Shown piece by piece: positions 45,988-56,206 of a stretch of 64,000 nt of DNA. The DNA lies in the NCBI GenBank assembly GCA_963575745.1, contig CAUYUJ010007447.1, positions 422,501 through 486,500 on the forward strand. The letters are read 5' to 3'. The number at the start of each line of letters is the position of its first letter. The stretch's first letter is position 1. This DNA is from Prorocentrum cordatum. Lineage: Eukaryota > Sar > Dinophyceae > Prorocentrales > Prorocentraceae. The position numbers and the translations under genes are program-made. The notes beneath the pieces were generated by a model. It was not told the DNA's origin and searched no databases. It saw nothing but the letters and a program-made list of their open reading frames with translations.

Positions 45988-48900
45988 CGAGGTGGCGGAG
46001 GGCGCGGCAGAGGTGGCTGCGCCGCGGAGGCCAGGAGTGCACGTTGGTTTCCGTCTTGGTCGGTCTGGGCGACTGGCTGAGCTTCGCTGGAGGGCCGCTG
46101 GGGCTGCCACTACGCCGTGGGCACCTCGTTCGGCCGCGTGTCGTGGAGTTCGGGAAGGCCTCGCCAGGCATCTTCCCAGTCCCTTTGCTGCGGCGTGGTG
46201 ACGCTGAGCTCGCAAAGTTCGGGCGGCAGTACCGGGGCGCAATTTTGATTTGGGCGAACATGTGCATCGTCGCGCTCAACGATCTGTACGACGGAGACGG
46301 CGACTACACCATGTTGCCGACGCAAGCCCAGCGTCGTGTGCAAAGGCGCATGCTGATGGGCGTCTCCCGCTTCCTCGCGGCCGAGTTGGCTTGGCCAGAG
46401 GCGGCGACAATTCAAGAGGTCCTGCGTCACTCCGACGGCTACGAGCCGTCCAGGTGCGTCGCGGAGCCCCTCGGCGAGCGTGGCGGAGTGCCAGACCGCG
46501 CCGCCGTCGTCGACCTGGCTGGGCTGCTGGACGAGCACTTTCCTGGGCTTGCTCATCAGGTGCGCTGCCCTCGATCGCTGCTCCTTAGCGTGGATCGGCG
46601 GCCCGCCAGGCTCAAGAGGCCTCACACGCTGGTGGGGCCCACTTACCCCAGTCTCGTGGCGCGCAACGTGGCGGCGGGCCTGCAGGGGTACGGCTCCAAG
46701 AAGAGGGTGCGCAAGCATCGTGGGGTTGCTCTCGTGGCTGGGGCTTTCGGCGTGAAGAAGTCAGACACGGAGCAGCGGGTGATCTCGGACTTGCCAGTGA
46801 ACCAGCTGCTCAACCCTGATGCCCTCCCTCGGCCGACCTTCGCGTACCCGCCGCGGCTCCGTGTGGTGAAGACGCTGCCAGGCATGCGGGTCAAGCTGTG
46901 GAAGCGGGACCTGCGCCACTACTTTCACCAGCTGGCGATCGGCAAAGCCTGGCGGAAGTACATGGCCCATCCACCCGTGCCTGACCCGCGCGGGGGGAAG
47001 GGGAAGGTGTTCCCGTTCCACCACGCGACGCCGATGGGCTTCGCGCCGTCGGCGGGCTGGGCACAGGCGGCTTCCGACACCGCTTTCCTGAAGGCAGGGC
47101 TACCCCAGGAGCGCAGGGTGACGTTTGACCAGCCCTGCCCCACCGAGCTGCCGCTCTGGGGGTCCATCATTGACGACCTCTGGGCGTTGGACGCGCGCTC
47201 TGCAGGCGACCGCGCGCGGAGCCAGGCCGACTTCTGGATGACCAAGGCCGAGCGCGCCTGGGACCGCTTGGGAGTTCCTGTGCATCACGGCAAGTCCGTG
47301 GACGGCGGCAGCGGCGAGTTCCAGGGCACCGAGGTCCACCCCACGGAGCACTGGCTGGGTACCACTCGCCGCCGCCGCGTGGACCTCTTCGCAGCCACCC
47401 TCGCTCTTCTGGGCCAGCAGCTGGTCTACCGCAAGGACGTGGAGCGCTTGGTCGGGAAGCACGGTTTCTGCCAGAGTTATCGGCCTTGCTTGCGGTCTAA
47501 CTTTTCTCAGGTCTATTCCTGGCTGGAGCGCCTACCCTTGCAGGGGCGCAAGCCCGTGGCGTGGTGCCCGTTGGCGTGGCATGAGGTGCTGATGTCGGCT
47601 ATCCTGCTGCCGTTCGCAGAGCAGGACCTGGATGCGGACTGGTGCCCGCGCGTGGAGTGCACGGACGCCGCGCCAGGAGGGCATGGCCGCGCCTGGGCGA
47701 CGCTGCCGCTGGAGTCGGTGCAGCACATCGCCAGGTGGGCTGACCATCGGGCGCCCTACACCATGCTCGGCGACGGCTTCGGGGTTGACGTGGACGTCGA
47801 GGGGCGCTGCAGCCTGGCCCGTGTTACGCTGCCGCCAGTGGGCCACTGGTTCAAGGTGGGCAGGCCAGCCGGCTATCAGCACATCACGCTTGAGGAGGCG
47901 CACGCGAAGCTCTGGGGCATGGGGGCCCGTCTGCATCGGCCCTCTGAGTTGGGGAAGCGAGTACTGCATGCTGGAGACAACGCCCCGTGCGAGGGCGCCT
48001 TCATCAAGGGACGCAGTGCCAGCCGCAGGCTCAACCGACGCTGCCGCCGTGGGGCGGCTATCGAGCTCGCGGGCGGGTTCTCGCACTTCCACTTCTGGAT
48101 CTCGACAGGCAAGAACCCCGCCGACGAGCCCAGCAGCTGGCACGGGTCACGCCAGGCGCGTGGCGGCAGGCGCAAGCCGCCTCAGCCGCTGCCCCGCCAG
48201 GAGGTGATCCCGCTGGCGCCAGCAGGGTGGGCATCTCGCGAGAAGCTCTTCCTGCACTTCTGCTCTGGGCCCAGGCGCGAGGGCGACCTGTGCGAGATGG
48301 TCGAGTGGGAGGCGCGCGGGGCTGGCCTGGTGGTGAAGGCGCTGGCCTACGACCCCATGGTCGACCCTGCCCATGACTTGGCGTCGCCTGTGCTGGTGCG
48401 CGAGCTGAGGGGGCTGTGCAGCAGCGGCGACGTGATGGGCTCCTTCGCGGGGCCGCCTTGCTCGACCGTCAGTCGCGCCAGGCATCACGCCCTGGGCGGC
48501 CGCCGCGGCCCGCGCCCTCTACGCTCTCGGGACCAGCCGCTCTTGCCCTTGCCTGAACTATCAGAGTCCGAGCGCCAGGCTTGTGCGCTGGGAACGCATC
48601 TCTTCCTCCTCTGCCTCGAGCTCTTCACCAGAGTCCATATCAGAGGGGGCTGGGCAGGACAGGAGCATCCTCAGGATCCAGGTCGTCATCCTTTCCCGTC
48701 CTTCTGGGTTGCTCAGGAGGTGGTGGAGTGGATCTCAGAGTTCGGTTTGTACGTGGTCTCGTTCGATCAGTGTCGGCATGGATCGTTATCTCAGAAGCCC
48801 ACGTCCGTTGTCACCAATGACGCCAGGGCCGCCGCGGTCTTGGGACTTCGCTGCAATCATCGACACCGTCACAAGGGCGTGTACGGCCTGGCCCCGAAGG

Positions 48901-49118
48901 GAGGTTTCGTCACCGCTCAGTTGGCGCGTTACCCTCCGCAGCTGTGTCAGGCTCTGGCTCGCTTGGCGGTCAACGCGCTCGTCGCCCATCAGCAGCACCT
49001 CAGCCATGGCCGACGATCCTGGCAGGCGCCGTGGGCGCATCATTACCTTCTTGATGAGCGCGCTGAAGCCAGTGACGACCGACAGGTACGCCGCCGCACT
49101 GTGCGATTTCAGCTGTGA
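45949..49118 (+). CDS. pol: element 3 Pol: RT, RNase H, methyltransferase-like
   Basis: About 1,056 codons in the -1 frame relative to gag, with no ATG in the first 300 bases, so a Gag-Pol frameshift product is likely. RT: VISDLPVNQLLN, WKRDLRHYFHQLAIG with the first Asp (nt 46906-46950), PMGFAPSAGW (nt 47032) and SIIDDLWALD (nt 47162). RNase H: ECTDAAPGGHGR (nt 47656), LEEAHAKLWG (nt 47890), HAGDNAPCEGAF (nt 47970), NPADEPSSW (nt 48115). Methyltransferase-like: LFLHFCSGPRREG (nt 48247), GSFAGPPCSTVSRARH with a complete GPPC (nt 48437), QEHPQDP (nt 48660), FDQCRHGSLSQKPTSVVTN (nt 48763). The same frame is open upstream over gag as far as 44406, but that part is a shadow of gag. Confidence 0.88.
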
Positions 49119-49938
49119 CCTGGAGGCGCTGGGCTACAGCATCCACGAACTCACTGAGGAAGAGCTCGATTGGTTCCTGGCCGAACGAGTGGTGGATATG
49201 TTCGAGGAGTCTGGCGGGGTGGATGGGCTTGGGACTGCCTCAACCCTGCTGGCCGCCTTCGCGAAGGCGAATCCTCGGCACCACTACCGCACGGCCTGGA
49301 AGGCGCTGGACGTCTGGCGCACCCGCAGACCGCCTCTGCAGGCTCCCGCCTTACCAGCGGTGCTGGCGCTGGGCATCGTGAACTGGCTCGTGCTGGCCGG
49401 AGAGTGTGGCTGCGCCGCCGCCGTGCTACTGTGCTTCACTGGGTTGCTGCGAGCGTCCGAGGCGCTCTCCTTAGACGGCGCGACCTAGATCAGGACCGTG
49501 ACAGGGTACGTCGCGCTGCTCGGCCGCACCAAGAGAGGGGCAGAGCAGAAGGTCCTGTTCGAGGAGCCGTCCACCGTGACCTGGCTGGATCACTACATGC
49601 TGCGCTTTCCCGCTAGAGCAGGGCAGCGAGTGTGCCCCATCTCGTACCCGCGGCTCCAGCGGTGGCTTCAGAAGGCCGCCAACGCGCTGGGCTTCGGGGC
49701 TGTTCACTGGACGTCTCATGGGCTGCGCCGTGGGGGAGCCACGGAGCTGCTGTCACGGGGCGTGCCGCTAGCGGACATCATGCTTTTCGGTCGCTGGCTC
49801 TCAGAGAGGTCTGCTCGTGAGTATCTCCGGCGCGGGGAAGTGAGTCTCACTCGTTTGCGTGTTGACATTGCCAAGTCGTCATGGTCTCTTGCCTACAGGT
49901 ACTGTGCAGTTGGAGCCCAAGTTTGGGCTGTAGTCTGA
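49006..49938 (+). pseudogene. element 3 tyrosine recombinase with one in-frame TAG
   Basis: 310 sense and nonsense codons from the ATG at 49006, overlapping the end of pol by 113 bp. The N-terminal core-binding part is present (LKPVTTDRYAAALCDF). Box I Arg lies in GLLRASEAL (codons 149-157). A TAG at 49486-49488 (codon 161) then interrupts, and the same frame resumes with GRTKRGAEQKV (Lys region), TSHGLRRGGATELL (His and Arg), FGRWLSERSAREYLR (Arg and Tyr) and a TGA at 49936. All catalytic residues therefore exist, but the protein would be cut after box I unless the TAG is read through. Because the repeats of this element are nearly identical, the stop must be recent, a read error, or functional. 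Confidence 0.85.
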
Positions 49939-49998
49939 GTTTCAGTCAGTTTCTTCTTCTCCGATTGTTGTTTCGTAGCTTTCGCTGGATAGGGGAAG

Positions 49999-50137
49999 GT
50001 GGCGAGGCATTGGCCTGCGCAGGCCAGCTTGGTGCGATCGTGATCGCACTCCACCTTTGGAACATATTCTGGTACGCTTCGCGTGCGCCATCCCCTGTGA
50101 AGGGTCGGAGTGGTGGTTGTAGGTGACGTTCTGAAAT
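49999..50137 (+). repeat. element 3 split repeat B1
   Basis: 139 bp, two substitutions from 50352-50490. Confidence 0.93.
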
Positions 50138-50275
50138 AGATAGAGCTTGCTGGATAGTTTTCGGAATGCCAGGTTTCTCATCCAGCCTCGTCTCGACGTC
50201 CGTGCTCCTGGAATGGGCTGCCTTTGATGTCTTGCCAGCCTCCCTTTCAGGATTCACGCTCGTAACTATTCTGGC
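50135..50275 (+). repeat. element 3 split repeat A2
   Basis: 141 bp identical to A1, so it also carries the first 37 codons of the gag frame. A 76-bp spacer separates it from B2. Confidence 0.93.
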
Positions 50276-50351
50276 CCTGCTGCGCTCCCACCCACCCGTG
50301 GTGGTCACCAACAACAGTGTGGAGTGCGCGGGGCCTTGCACTGCTCCTTGA

Positions 50352-50490
50352 GTGGCGAGGCATTGGCCTACGCAGGCCAGCTTGGTGCGATCGTGATCGC
50401 ACTCCACCTTTGGAAAATATTCTGGTACGCTTCGCGTGCGCCATCCCCTGTGAAGGGTCGGAGTGGTGGTTGTAGGTGACGTTCTGAAAT
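50352..50490 (+). repeat. element 3 split repeat B2 (right end)
   Basis: 139 bp copy of B1 ending GTTCTGAAAT. Host sequence starts ATCTAAAATCATG. Confidence 0.93.
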
Positions 50491-50626
50491 ATCTAAAATC
50501 ATGTTTGACACGTTTTTAAGAACATGCTTCACACACTTTGAACACATCTCTAATTCAATGATAGGATTGTTAGAGTGTCCATTGTCATGGCATCCACAAC
50601 GATGGGGACCTGATAGCCCCACCCCT
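50491..50626. repeat. host flank resembling the left flank of element 3
   Basis: TCTAAAATCATGTTTGACAC and AAGAACATGCTTCACACACT resemble, forward and inverted, the palindromic TCTAAAACATGTGTCAAGCA left of the element. The element therefore landed in a small repeat array. Confidence 0.55.
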
Positions 50627-50725
50627 CCCAGGAGCGTGCGGGTTCGCTGAGTGTCGGGGGCCTGTCGCTGATCTGCCGGCGATGCATCGCCGATTTCAGG
50701 TCAACGTGTCCCCCCCTTGTGCGAG
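50627..50725 (+). repeat. copy of the 15584 repeat head
   Basis: CCCAGGAGCGTGCGGGTTCG, TGCCGGCGATGCATCGCCGA and TTCAGGTCAACGTGTCCCCC match the start of 15584-15832. Confidence 0.7.
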
Positions 50726-51537
50726 TCCCCGCCTACCTTCAGGAGGGGAAAAAACACACAGACACAATGAATCGTCGATTCCCCAGAACATATGGGAAAC
50801 TATGGGAAGTGGGGGGGACGACGAAAACCTAGAAAATATAGGAAAATACTGGGAATCCTGTTATTGGTGTCTATTTGTTTGTGTGTCCCAGGGCCCCTTG
50901 ATACCCGTCGGTCGTTGAAAGTCGATCTTCTCCGATGCCCAAGCCCCAGTCTACCTCAGGCGCCACTCCAAGAGTGGCGTGGTCTTCCCTCCTCCCTCGT
51001 CCCCAGGGGGGCGGGCGGAAGCCCAGCCCACTTTCAAACGCCTTCCTGCTTCTTCCGGCGGGCAGATGTTTCTACCCACTTCTTCCGACCCACGGCTGTT
51101 TCTGCAGTAGGGGCACGACCACAAGAAACCTCCCACGAGAAACCCAACCCTGAAACCCCAGGACGTCCTCTGACTTTCGGTGTGGGAGCGTCACGCTTTC
51201 CATCGCAAAGCCATCGAAATCCAGGAAACCCAGGGCACCCTGGGGGCAGGCAGGGTGTTTCCTGGCATGGGCTTCCACCGTAATTACCCACCTCTTTCGA
51301 CCGACGGGCATCGCTGCACCTCAGGCAAGAGGCCCCGAGCGGAGGGGCGTCCTGCGGTGGGCCAGGCCTCGCGCGGGCCGGCCTTCCCGGGCCGTGGCCG
51401 TCCGGTGGGGCGGACGGCCCGCATGCCCTCCGCGAGGCGGGCGCGCAGGCGGAGGGTTGCCGCCAGGGTTCGACGAGAACTCGAGTTCTGCAGTAAAGGA
51501 ACACGTACCCATATCAGCAACTTCCACAGGTTTTCCT
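50726..51537. other. no recognised gene
   Basis: Short GGGAAACTATGGGAA/GGAAAATACTGGGAA phrases repeat near 50790-50850. The remaining frames are GC-rich and ambiguous. Confidence 0.4.
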
Positions 51538-51648
51538 TTTGTTGGGCCTTCTGGGAGGCCCTCGTCGCCGCCGCCGGATTCGCCTCGAAATCCTGGTCAC
51601 TACGCACCCCGGGAGAGGTCTGGGGAGTAGCGGTATCAGTACCTTTTG
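51538..51648 (+). repeat. dispersed repeat family A, copy 4
   Basis: GGGCCTTCTGGGAGGCCCTC, GCCGGATTCGCCTCGAAATC, CTGGTCACTACGCACCCCGG and AGTAGCGGTATCAGTACC. Confidence 0.85.
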
Positions 51649-51789
51649 ATTTCTTTAGGTCGGTTTCGGTTTCCTCTGCCCGCACTCTGTTACATGTCGC
51701 CTTCATGCCTCAGTTCGCTCCTGGTGCACCTCAGCGCTTGCTGACTGGGCGTCTGACTGTCTTGGACCACCTGGCGCCCGCGGACTTAG

Positions 51790-51870
51790 CAGGAGGAGGA
51801 GGAGGAGGAGGAGGAGGAGGAGGAGGAGGGAGGGAGGGAGGGAGGGAGGGGAGGGAGGGAGGGAGGTGGG
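51790..51870 (+). repeat. (GGA)n and (GGGA)n purine tract
   Basis: GGA triplets passing into GGGA tetramers. Confidence 0.95.
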
Positions 51871-52369
51871 AGGAACGTTTCGGCTCCCTCCAGGAATGCT
51901 TGTCGGCGCGTCGAGGGGGGAAGCGGGAGGGGGTAGGCCTTCTCGGATAGGGGCGGGGCTTCTCAGAAGCCCTCCTGTCTTCTGCGATTCGAAGAATTTT
52001 TGGATCCGCGCGGATCGCCAACAGTTTATGTTTATGCCGTTGTCTCTTCTACGGAAAATGCTGGGAGAGCTTTTCGGAAGGCCGGAGGACTTTTTGAGCC
52101 TCCAGGGAAGGCCCGCCCTCTCTGTTCAGGAAAACTGCAGCACCCCCTCCGGCACCTGCCGTGGGCCCGTCTCGGCGGGCCCGCGGACGGGCGTGTGCCC
52201 GGGGAGGACGCCCTGCCCGTTTTAGACAAATCCGTCGCCCAGTCGGTCAGCCAAGCTGCAGCACTCCCTCCAGCCCCTGCTGGAGGGGGCTGGGCCTCCT
52301 GGCCGGCCCCGTGATCGGGGGCGTTAGAGGGGGGCGGGGATGATTAGTCGGGGGTGGATAGGCCTCCAA
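51871..52369. other. no recognised gene; partial foldback arm
   Basis: GGATCCGCGCGGATC at 52001-52015 is palindromic and, with the following ACAGTTTATGTTTATGCCGT, resembles one outer arm of the foldback family. No gene. Confidence 0.4.
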
Positions 52370-52500
52370 CCCTGACACGTCGATTAGTGAATTGGCCGTT
52401 GTAGGTTCACGAGAGGGCGTCACGGCAGTTATTTTTGCGGGTCCAGGTCCGTCGGTTTCGTTCTTGGGCCGCTTTCACTTCAGGGAGGCTTGTCCACCGC
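52370..52500 (+). repeat. dispersed repeat family B, copy 3
   Basis: CCCTGACACGTCGATTAGTG, AATTGGCCGTTGTAGGTTCA, CCAGGTCCGTCGGTTTCG, GGGAGGCTTGTCCACCG. Confidence 0.85.
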
Positions 52501-52756
52501 CGTATCAGGGGGTTGGGGTGGATACCATACCATGGCCAGTGCCATGCCATCTCCCCAGCCCCAGATTGCCTGGCCCCCTGTCCTTCTCTCAACACGTCCC
52601 CTCCCCCCCCCCTCGTCCGCGCACGTGCCTCGGGCCACCGTCTGCGCACCCGCCTCTTGGACGCCCCTCCTCGTGGACGCCCCCGAGAGGGCGCACCGCG
52701 TGTCCCGCGCTCCCTCGCGCCGGGGCGACGCAATATGTACACACACACACACCCGC

Positions 52757-52830
52757 TCTTCCCTGGCCAGGCCCGTCCTGAACCCAGGAGCTCTGTGTAC
52801 GCCCTCGTGGCCAAGCCAGGAGGGCGTGGC
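52757..52830 (+). repeat. dispersed repeat family C, copy 2
   Basis: TTCCCTGGCCAGGCCCGTCC, CCCAGGAGCTCTGTGTACGC and CTCGTGGCCAAGCCAGG. A short (CA)n tract precedes it. Confidence 0.8.
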
Positions 52831-53465
52831 GTGTGCACCGCGGCTGGGCTCCCCGGACCCCCTCGCGCTGCGGCAAAAAGTGGCGTCGGCGGTGTTTCGA
52901 ACAGTCTTCGGCCCCCAGGGGCCTTCGCCTCGCCCCTCGGGGCGCCTGGCCGCCCCTGGCATAATGGATTCCCTCGAGTCGGGGCAACAAAAACCCACAG
53001 CTGAAGGTTTTTGGGCGATTTCCTGCCCCTGGGGGCCCTCGCCGGGCCCCAGCACCGACGGCTGGAAAAGAGGTCCCAGGGAATGAATGGGTCTTGACCT
53101 CCTGGGTCCACGTCGCGACAAAGTGTGCGTCTCCCCGCGCGCGAGTTCTCTGCTCGTCTCGCCAGCCTCCTGTTCCAGCCCCGCGCAGCGAGTGAGCGAG
53201 GAGGGAGGAGGCGACGCCCCCCCGCCCCCCCCCCCCCGAGCGGGTGCTGCTTGCAGAGGCCCCGCCCTCGAGGTGCGTACGACCTGTTCGACTACCTCCT
53301 CAGAGAGCTTCTGGTCAAGCAGCCCGTCGACCCTCTGGCTCACATGGCCAGGTGCCTCGAGACGGAGCACCCGCTCGGCCCGCTCAAGGCCACGGCCTGG
53401 CATCCTCGCCGCCCGCTCCTCTCCGCCCCCCTCCGCACGCGGCCTCTGCCGGCATCTTCGCCGCT
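52831..53465. other. no recognised gene
   Basis: Frames are open in several phases, with Pro/Arg/Ser-rich composition. A run of 14 C lies at about 53224-53237. No domain recognised. Confidence 0.4.
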
Positions 53466-53622
53466 CCTTCTTCCTCCTCCTCCTCCTCGTCCTCCTCCTC
53501 CTCCTCCTCCTCCTCCTCCTCCTCCTCCTCCTCCCCTACTCCTCCCTTCTCCTCCGTCTTCCCTTCTCCTTCTTCCGTGTTCCTCCTCCTCCTCCTCCTC
53601 CTCCTCCTCCTCCTCCCCGCCC
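53466..53622. repeat. (TCC)n microsatellite
   Basis: TCC/CTC triplets broken around 53540-53580 by TTCTCC-rich sequence. Confidence 0.95.
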
Positions 53623-53654
53623 TCCCCTCAGCTTGGAGCCGGCTGGGGGGCTAA

Positions 53655-53860
53655 GGTGGCCCAGCACAGGTCCCGGCCGGCAGAAGGGGGGAAGAGGGGC
53701 CCCTCCGTCGCCACGGCTGCCCGCGGCTCGAGGAACTGGTCCGTTTCGACCTCGGGAGGGGTCCCGGGACACATTTCCAGCCAATTTGCCCTCACCCCTC
53801 CCTCTAAGCCGATCTCCTCGAGCACATCCAGCTCAGATCCCAAGGCCGCCTCCAGGGGGG
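53655..53860 (+). repeat. dispersed repeat family E, copy 1
   Basis: GGCCCAGCACAGGTCCCGGC, GCCCGCGGCTCGAGGAACTG, GTCCGTTTCGACCTCGGGAG, CCTCCCTCTAAGCCGATCTC. A second copy lies at 60433-60670. Confidence 0.85.
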
Positions 53861-54284
53861 GAGGGTACGCAAGGGAGAGAGGAGACCAGAGAGGGCACAA
53901 CGGCAGGCCAGGTGCGCTCGCGCCCCTGCGTCGGGCCGGACGAAAGGGGGGGTTACGAAAGTTGCTACACGCAGCTGGTTTCGGCCCCACGGAGGGGCCC
54001 ATTCCTTATAACATTCCTCGATACATAGCCGCCTCCGGCGCCGGGAGGCGCCGGGAAACTCAGAAACGTGAGCGGATTCTCCCCCCCCCCCCCCCCCCTT
54101 TGCTACCCCCCCCTTTCGCCCGGCCCGACTGTGGCATCCTGCGCCTCTCCTCCATCCCGGCTTTCCGCTCATTGTGGCGAAGCCTCCTTTGCCATCCGCC
54201 GGGCGGGGTGTGCTGGAAGACCCTGCTGTCCAAGTGCCTTGACGCTTCCAGCCACCTTCTCGCCCTTCTTCTTCGCCCCTCAGG

Positions 54285-54377
54285 GGCGGAGGAGGAGGGA
54301 GGAGGAGGAGGAGGAGAAGGAGGAGGAGGAGGAGGAGGAGGAGGAGGAGGAGGAGGAGCAGGAGCAGGAGCAGGAGG

Positions 54378-54429
<52 letters not shown>

Positions 54430-54478
54430 CAGGAGCAGGAGCAGGAGCAGGAGCACGAGCAGGAGCAGGAGGAGGAAC
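54285..54478 (+). repeat. (GGA)n passing into (GGAGCA)n
   Basis: GGA triplets, then GGAGCA hexamers (about 54355-54470). The frames give Glu/Gln, Gly/Ala or Ser/Cys/Ala/Pro repeats. Confidence 0.95.
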
Positions 54479-54675
54479 GCGCTCCTATCCTAGCCTGATT
54501 TTGGGGAGGAAGGGCACACGGCCAGAGCACGGCGCGTCGTGCGCACGCGGAGGCCCCTGGTCGGATTTGGGGGCGTATGGCGAGAACTGCCCACAGCAGC
54601 GAGCACGTGCGCTGTGCACTGAGCCAGCGCCGCGCATGTGTGTCGGAGGATGTGGACAAGGCGATTCGGGAGTAG

Positions 54676-54851
54676 TTGAAAGAGAGAGAGAGAGAGCAAG
54701 CAAGCTAGTACATCAGTACATACATATAGTTGCGTAGTGACAGAGAGAGAGACAGGGAGAGAGAGAGAGAGAGATATACACATAACCAAACAAAGAGAGA
54801 ACGAAAGAGAGAGAGAGAGAGAGGATATAGAGAAAGAGATAGAGAGATAGC

Positions 54852-54882
<31 letters not shown>

Positions 54883-54950
54883 CGAGAGAGCGAGAAAGAG
54901 AGAGAGAGAGAGCGAACTAGAGAGAGAGAGAGAGAGAGAGACACGCACAC
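54676..54950 (+). repeat. (GA)n purine tract
   Basis: About 270 bases of GAGA with scattered AC, CG and TATA interruptions; (CA)n at the end. Confidence 0.95.
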
Positions 54951-55430
54951 ACACATAGTAGCCAGCGTGGACCACAAGCAGTGATGAGTTATGTCGTGCA
55001 ATCTATGTGGTGTGAGCTATGACATGTGCGTTCTGCAGTGCAATGCGAATGCAATGCAATGCGCTTGCAGTGCAACGGGGAGGGGAGGGGGCTGCAACAG
55101 GGGTGGGTGGGGTGCAACGGGGTGGCGCCGTTTGGCAAGGATTTCGATTGTGCGAGCCTCGCGCAATCAACACCGTGACGGCGACGGCGGCGGCGACAGG
55201 CGGCGGCGCGGTCTGGTCACGATTGTGATTGTGCGAGCCTCGCACACTCACACTCGTGACCAAAGCGGGGCGGCGACGGCGGCGGCGACGTGCGGCGACA
55301 AGCTGGCCGAGGCGACAGCCAGTTCTGGAAAGCGAAGTAGCAACCCAAACGTGTAAGCACTGTTTTGGGGGATCTGTATCCATCCAAACGATTCCGAAAG
55401 GTGCTTTGTGGATTTGGGTCCCCCCCGGTC
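54951..55430. repeat. GCGACGGCGG-rich duplication with hairpins
   Basis: TTGTGCGAGCCTCGCGCAAT (about 55148-55167) and GATTGTGCGAGCCTCGCACA (about 55223-55242) are near-palindromic. Each is followed by GGCGACGGCGGCGGCGAC. No gene. Confidence 0.6.
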
Positions 55431-56030
55431 TCCCCCCTGGTCCCTTCGGCGCCACATCGGCACCACAGCGGCCGCCCCAACACGGCCCCCAAACGGCCGA
55501 AGGCGGCTCCAAAAATCGTTCAATCGGCTCCACATCAGCCACAGAGGCCTCCAGAACCGCTTTCAGCCTCCCAGGAGGCTTCCAGACGGCCAATGACCGC
55601 TTCAAACATCCTTCTCGGTGCCCGAAATGCTTCCAAAACGCAGAGAGCTCCGAGGGGACCCCGAAGAGGGCTCCATCAAGCAAACATCGCCGCATTCATT
55701 TCATACATTTCACATTTTCAGAAGATTCGCTTTCTGACTCTTCGAAATGTCCAAAACGGCCCGGCCCCAGAGGCCTCCAAGGTCGCCCCAAGAGGGCGAC
55801 AGCATGGCTCCAGACGGCCTCATTACGGCCGAGGAGGCGCCCAATACGGGCCAAGAGGATCTTGAGAAGGGCCCAGGTGGGGCCCGCGACAGCCCAAGAT
55901 GGCCCCAAGGCGGCCCATGGGACGCCCCAGATTGCCCAAGACGGCTTCAAAACGGTCCAAGAGGCACCCTACACGGCCCAAGAGGGCCCCCCACGAGGCC
56001 CAAAAGAGCATTCTAGGGGCTCCCAAACGG
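55431..56030 (+). repeat. GGCCCCAAGA-type degenerate repeat, third block
   Basis: GGCCCAAGAGG, GGCCCCAAGGCGG and ACGGCTTC/ACGGCCTC words recur every 15-30 bases. An AT-richer gap lies at 55690-55740. Confidence 0.7.
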
Positions 56031-56149
56031 CTCCCTACTAAAGGCTTCAAATCTGCCTCCAGGAGAGGGGGGCGGACGAGAGACGATAGGCCCCTCGTGG
56101 CAGCAGAAAGGCTGTTTTGATGCCCCAGTGGCCCTGGACGCTTGTCTTC

Positions 56150-56206
56150 TAGGCGACGACCGACGACGACGACGACGATCACGACGACGGCGACGACGAT
56201 GACGAC
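56150..56206. repeat. (GAC)n microsatellite
   Basis: GACGACGAC triplets, about 17, with a few changes. Confidence 0.9.

Larger units (their letters stand above)
44034..50490 (+). mobile_element. element 3: split-direct-repeat YR retrotransposon
   Basis: Order A1 (44034-44174), gag (to 45987), pol in the -1 frame (to 49118), YR (49006-49938), B1 (49999-50137), A2 (50135-50275), B2 (50352-50490). A1 and A2 are identical over 141 bp; B1 and B2 differ at 2 of 139. B1 and A2 overlap by AAT, a likely crossover core. The gene order Gag, RT, RNase H, methyltransferase-like, YR is that of DIRS and PAT elements. The YR gene carries one in-frame TAG. Confidence 0.93.

Noticed and set aside
46594-46612. 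AGGCTCAAG within element 3 pol as a spliced-leader relic
   Set aside because: Only the 3' octamer resembles the leader. The preceding bases do not, and the site encodes part of Pol.
53087-54498. Frames of 313 and 457 codons on the + strand
   Set aside because: Composed of (TCC)n, (GGA)n and (GGAGCA)n translations plus a copy of repeat family E; they match no protein.
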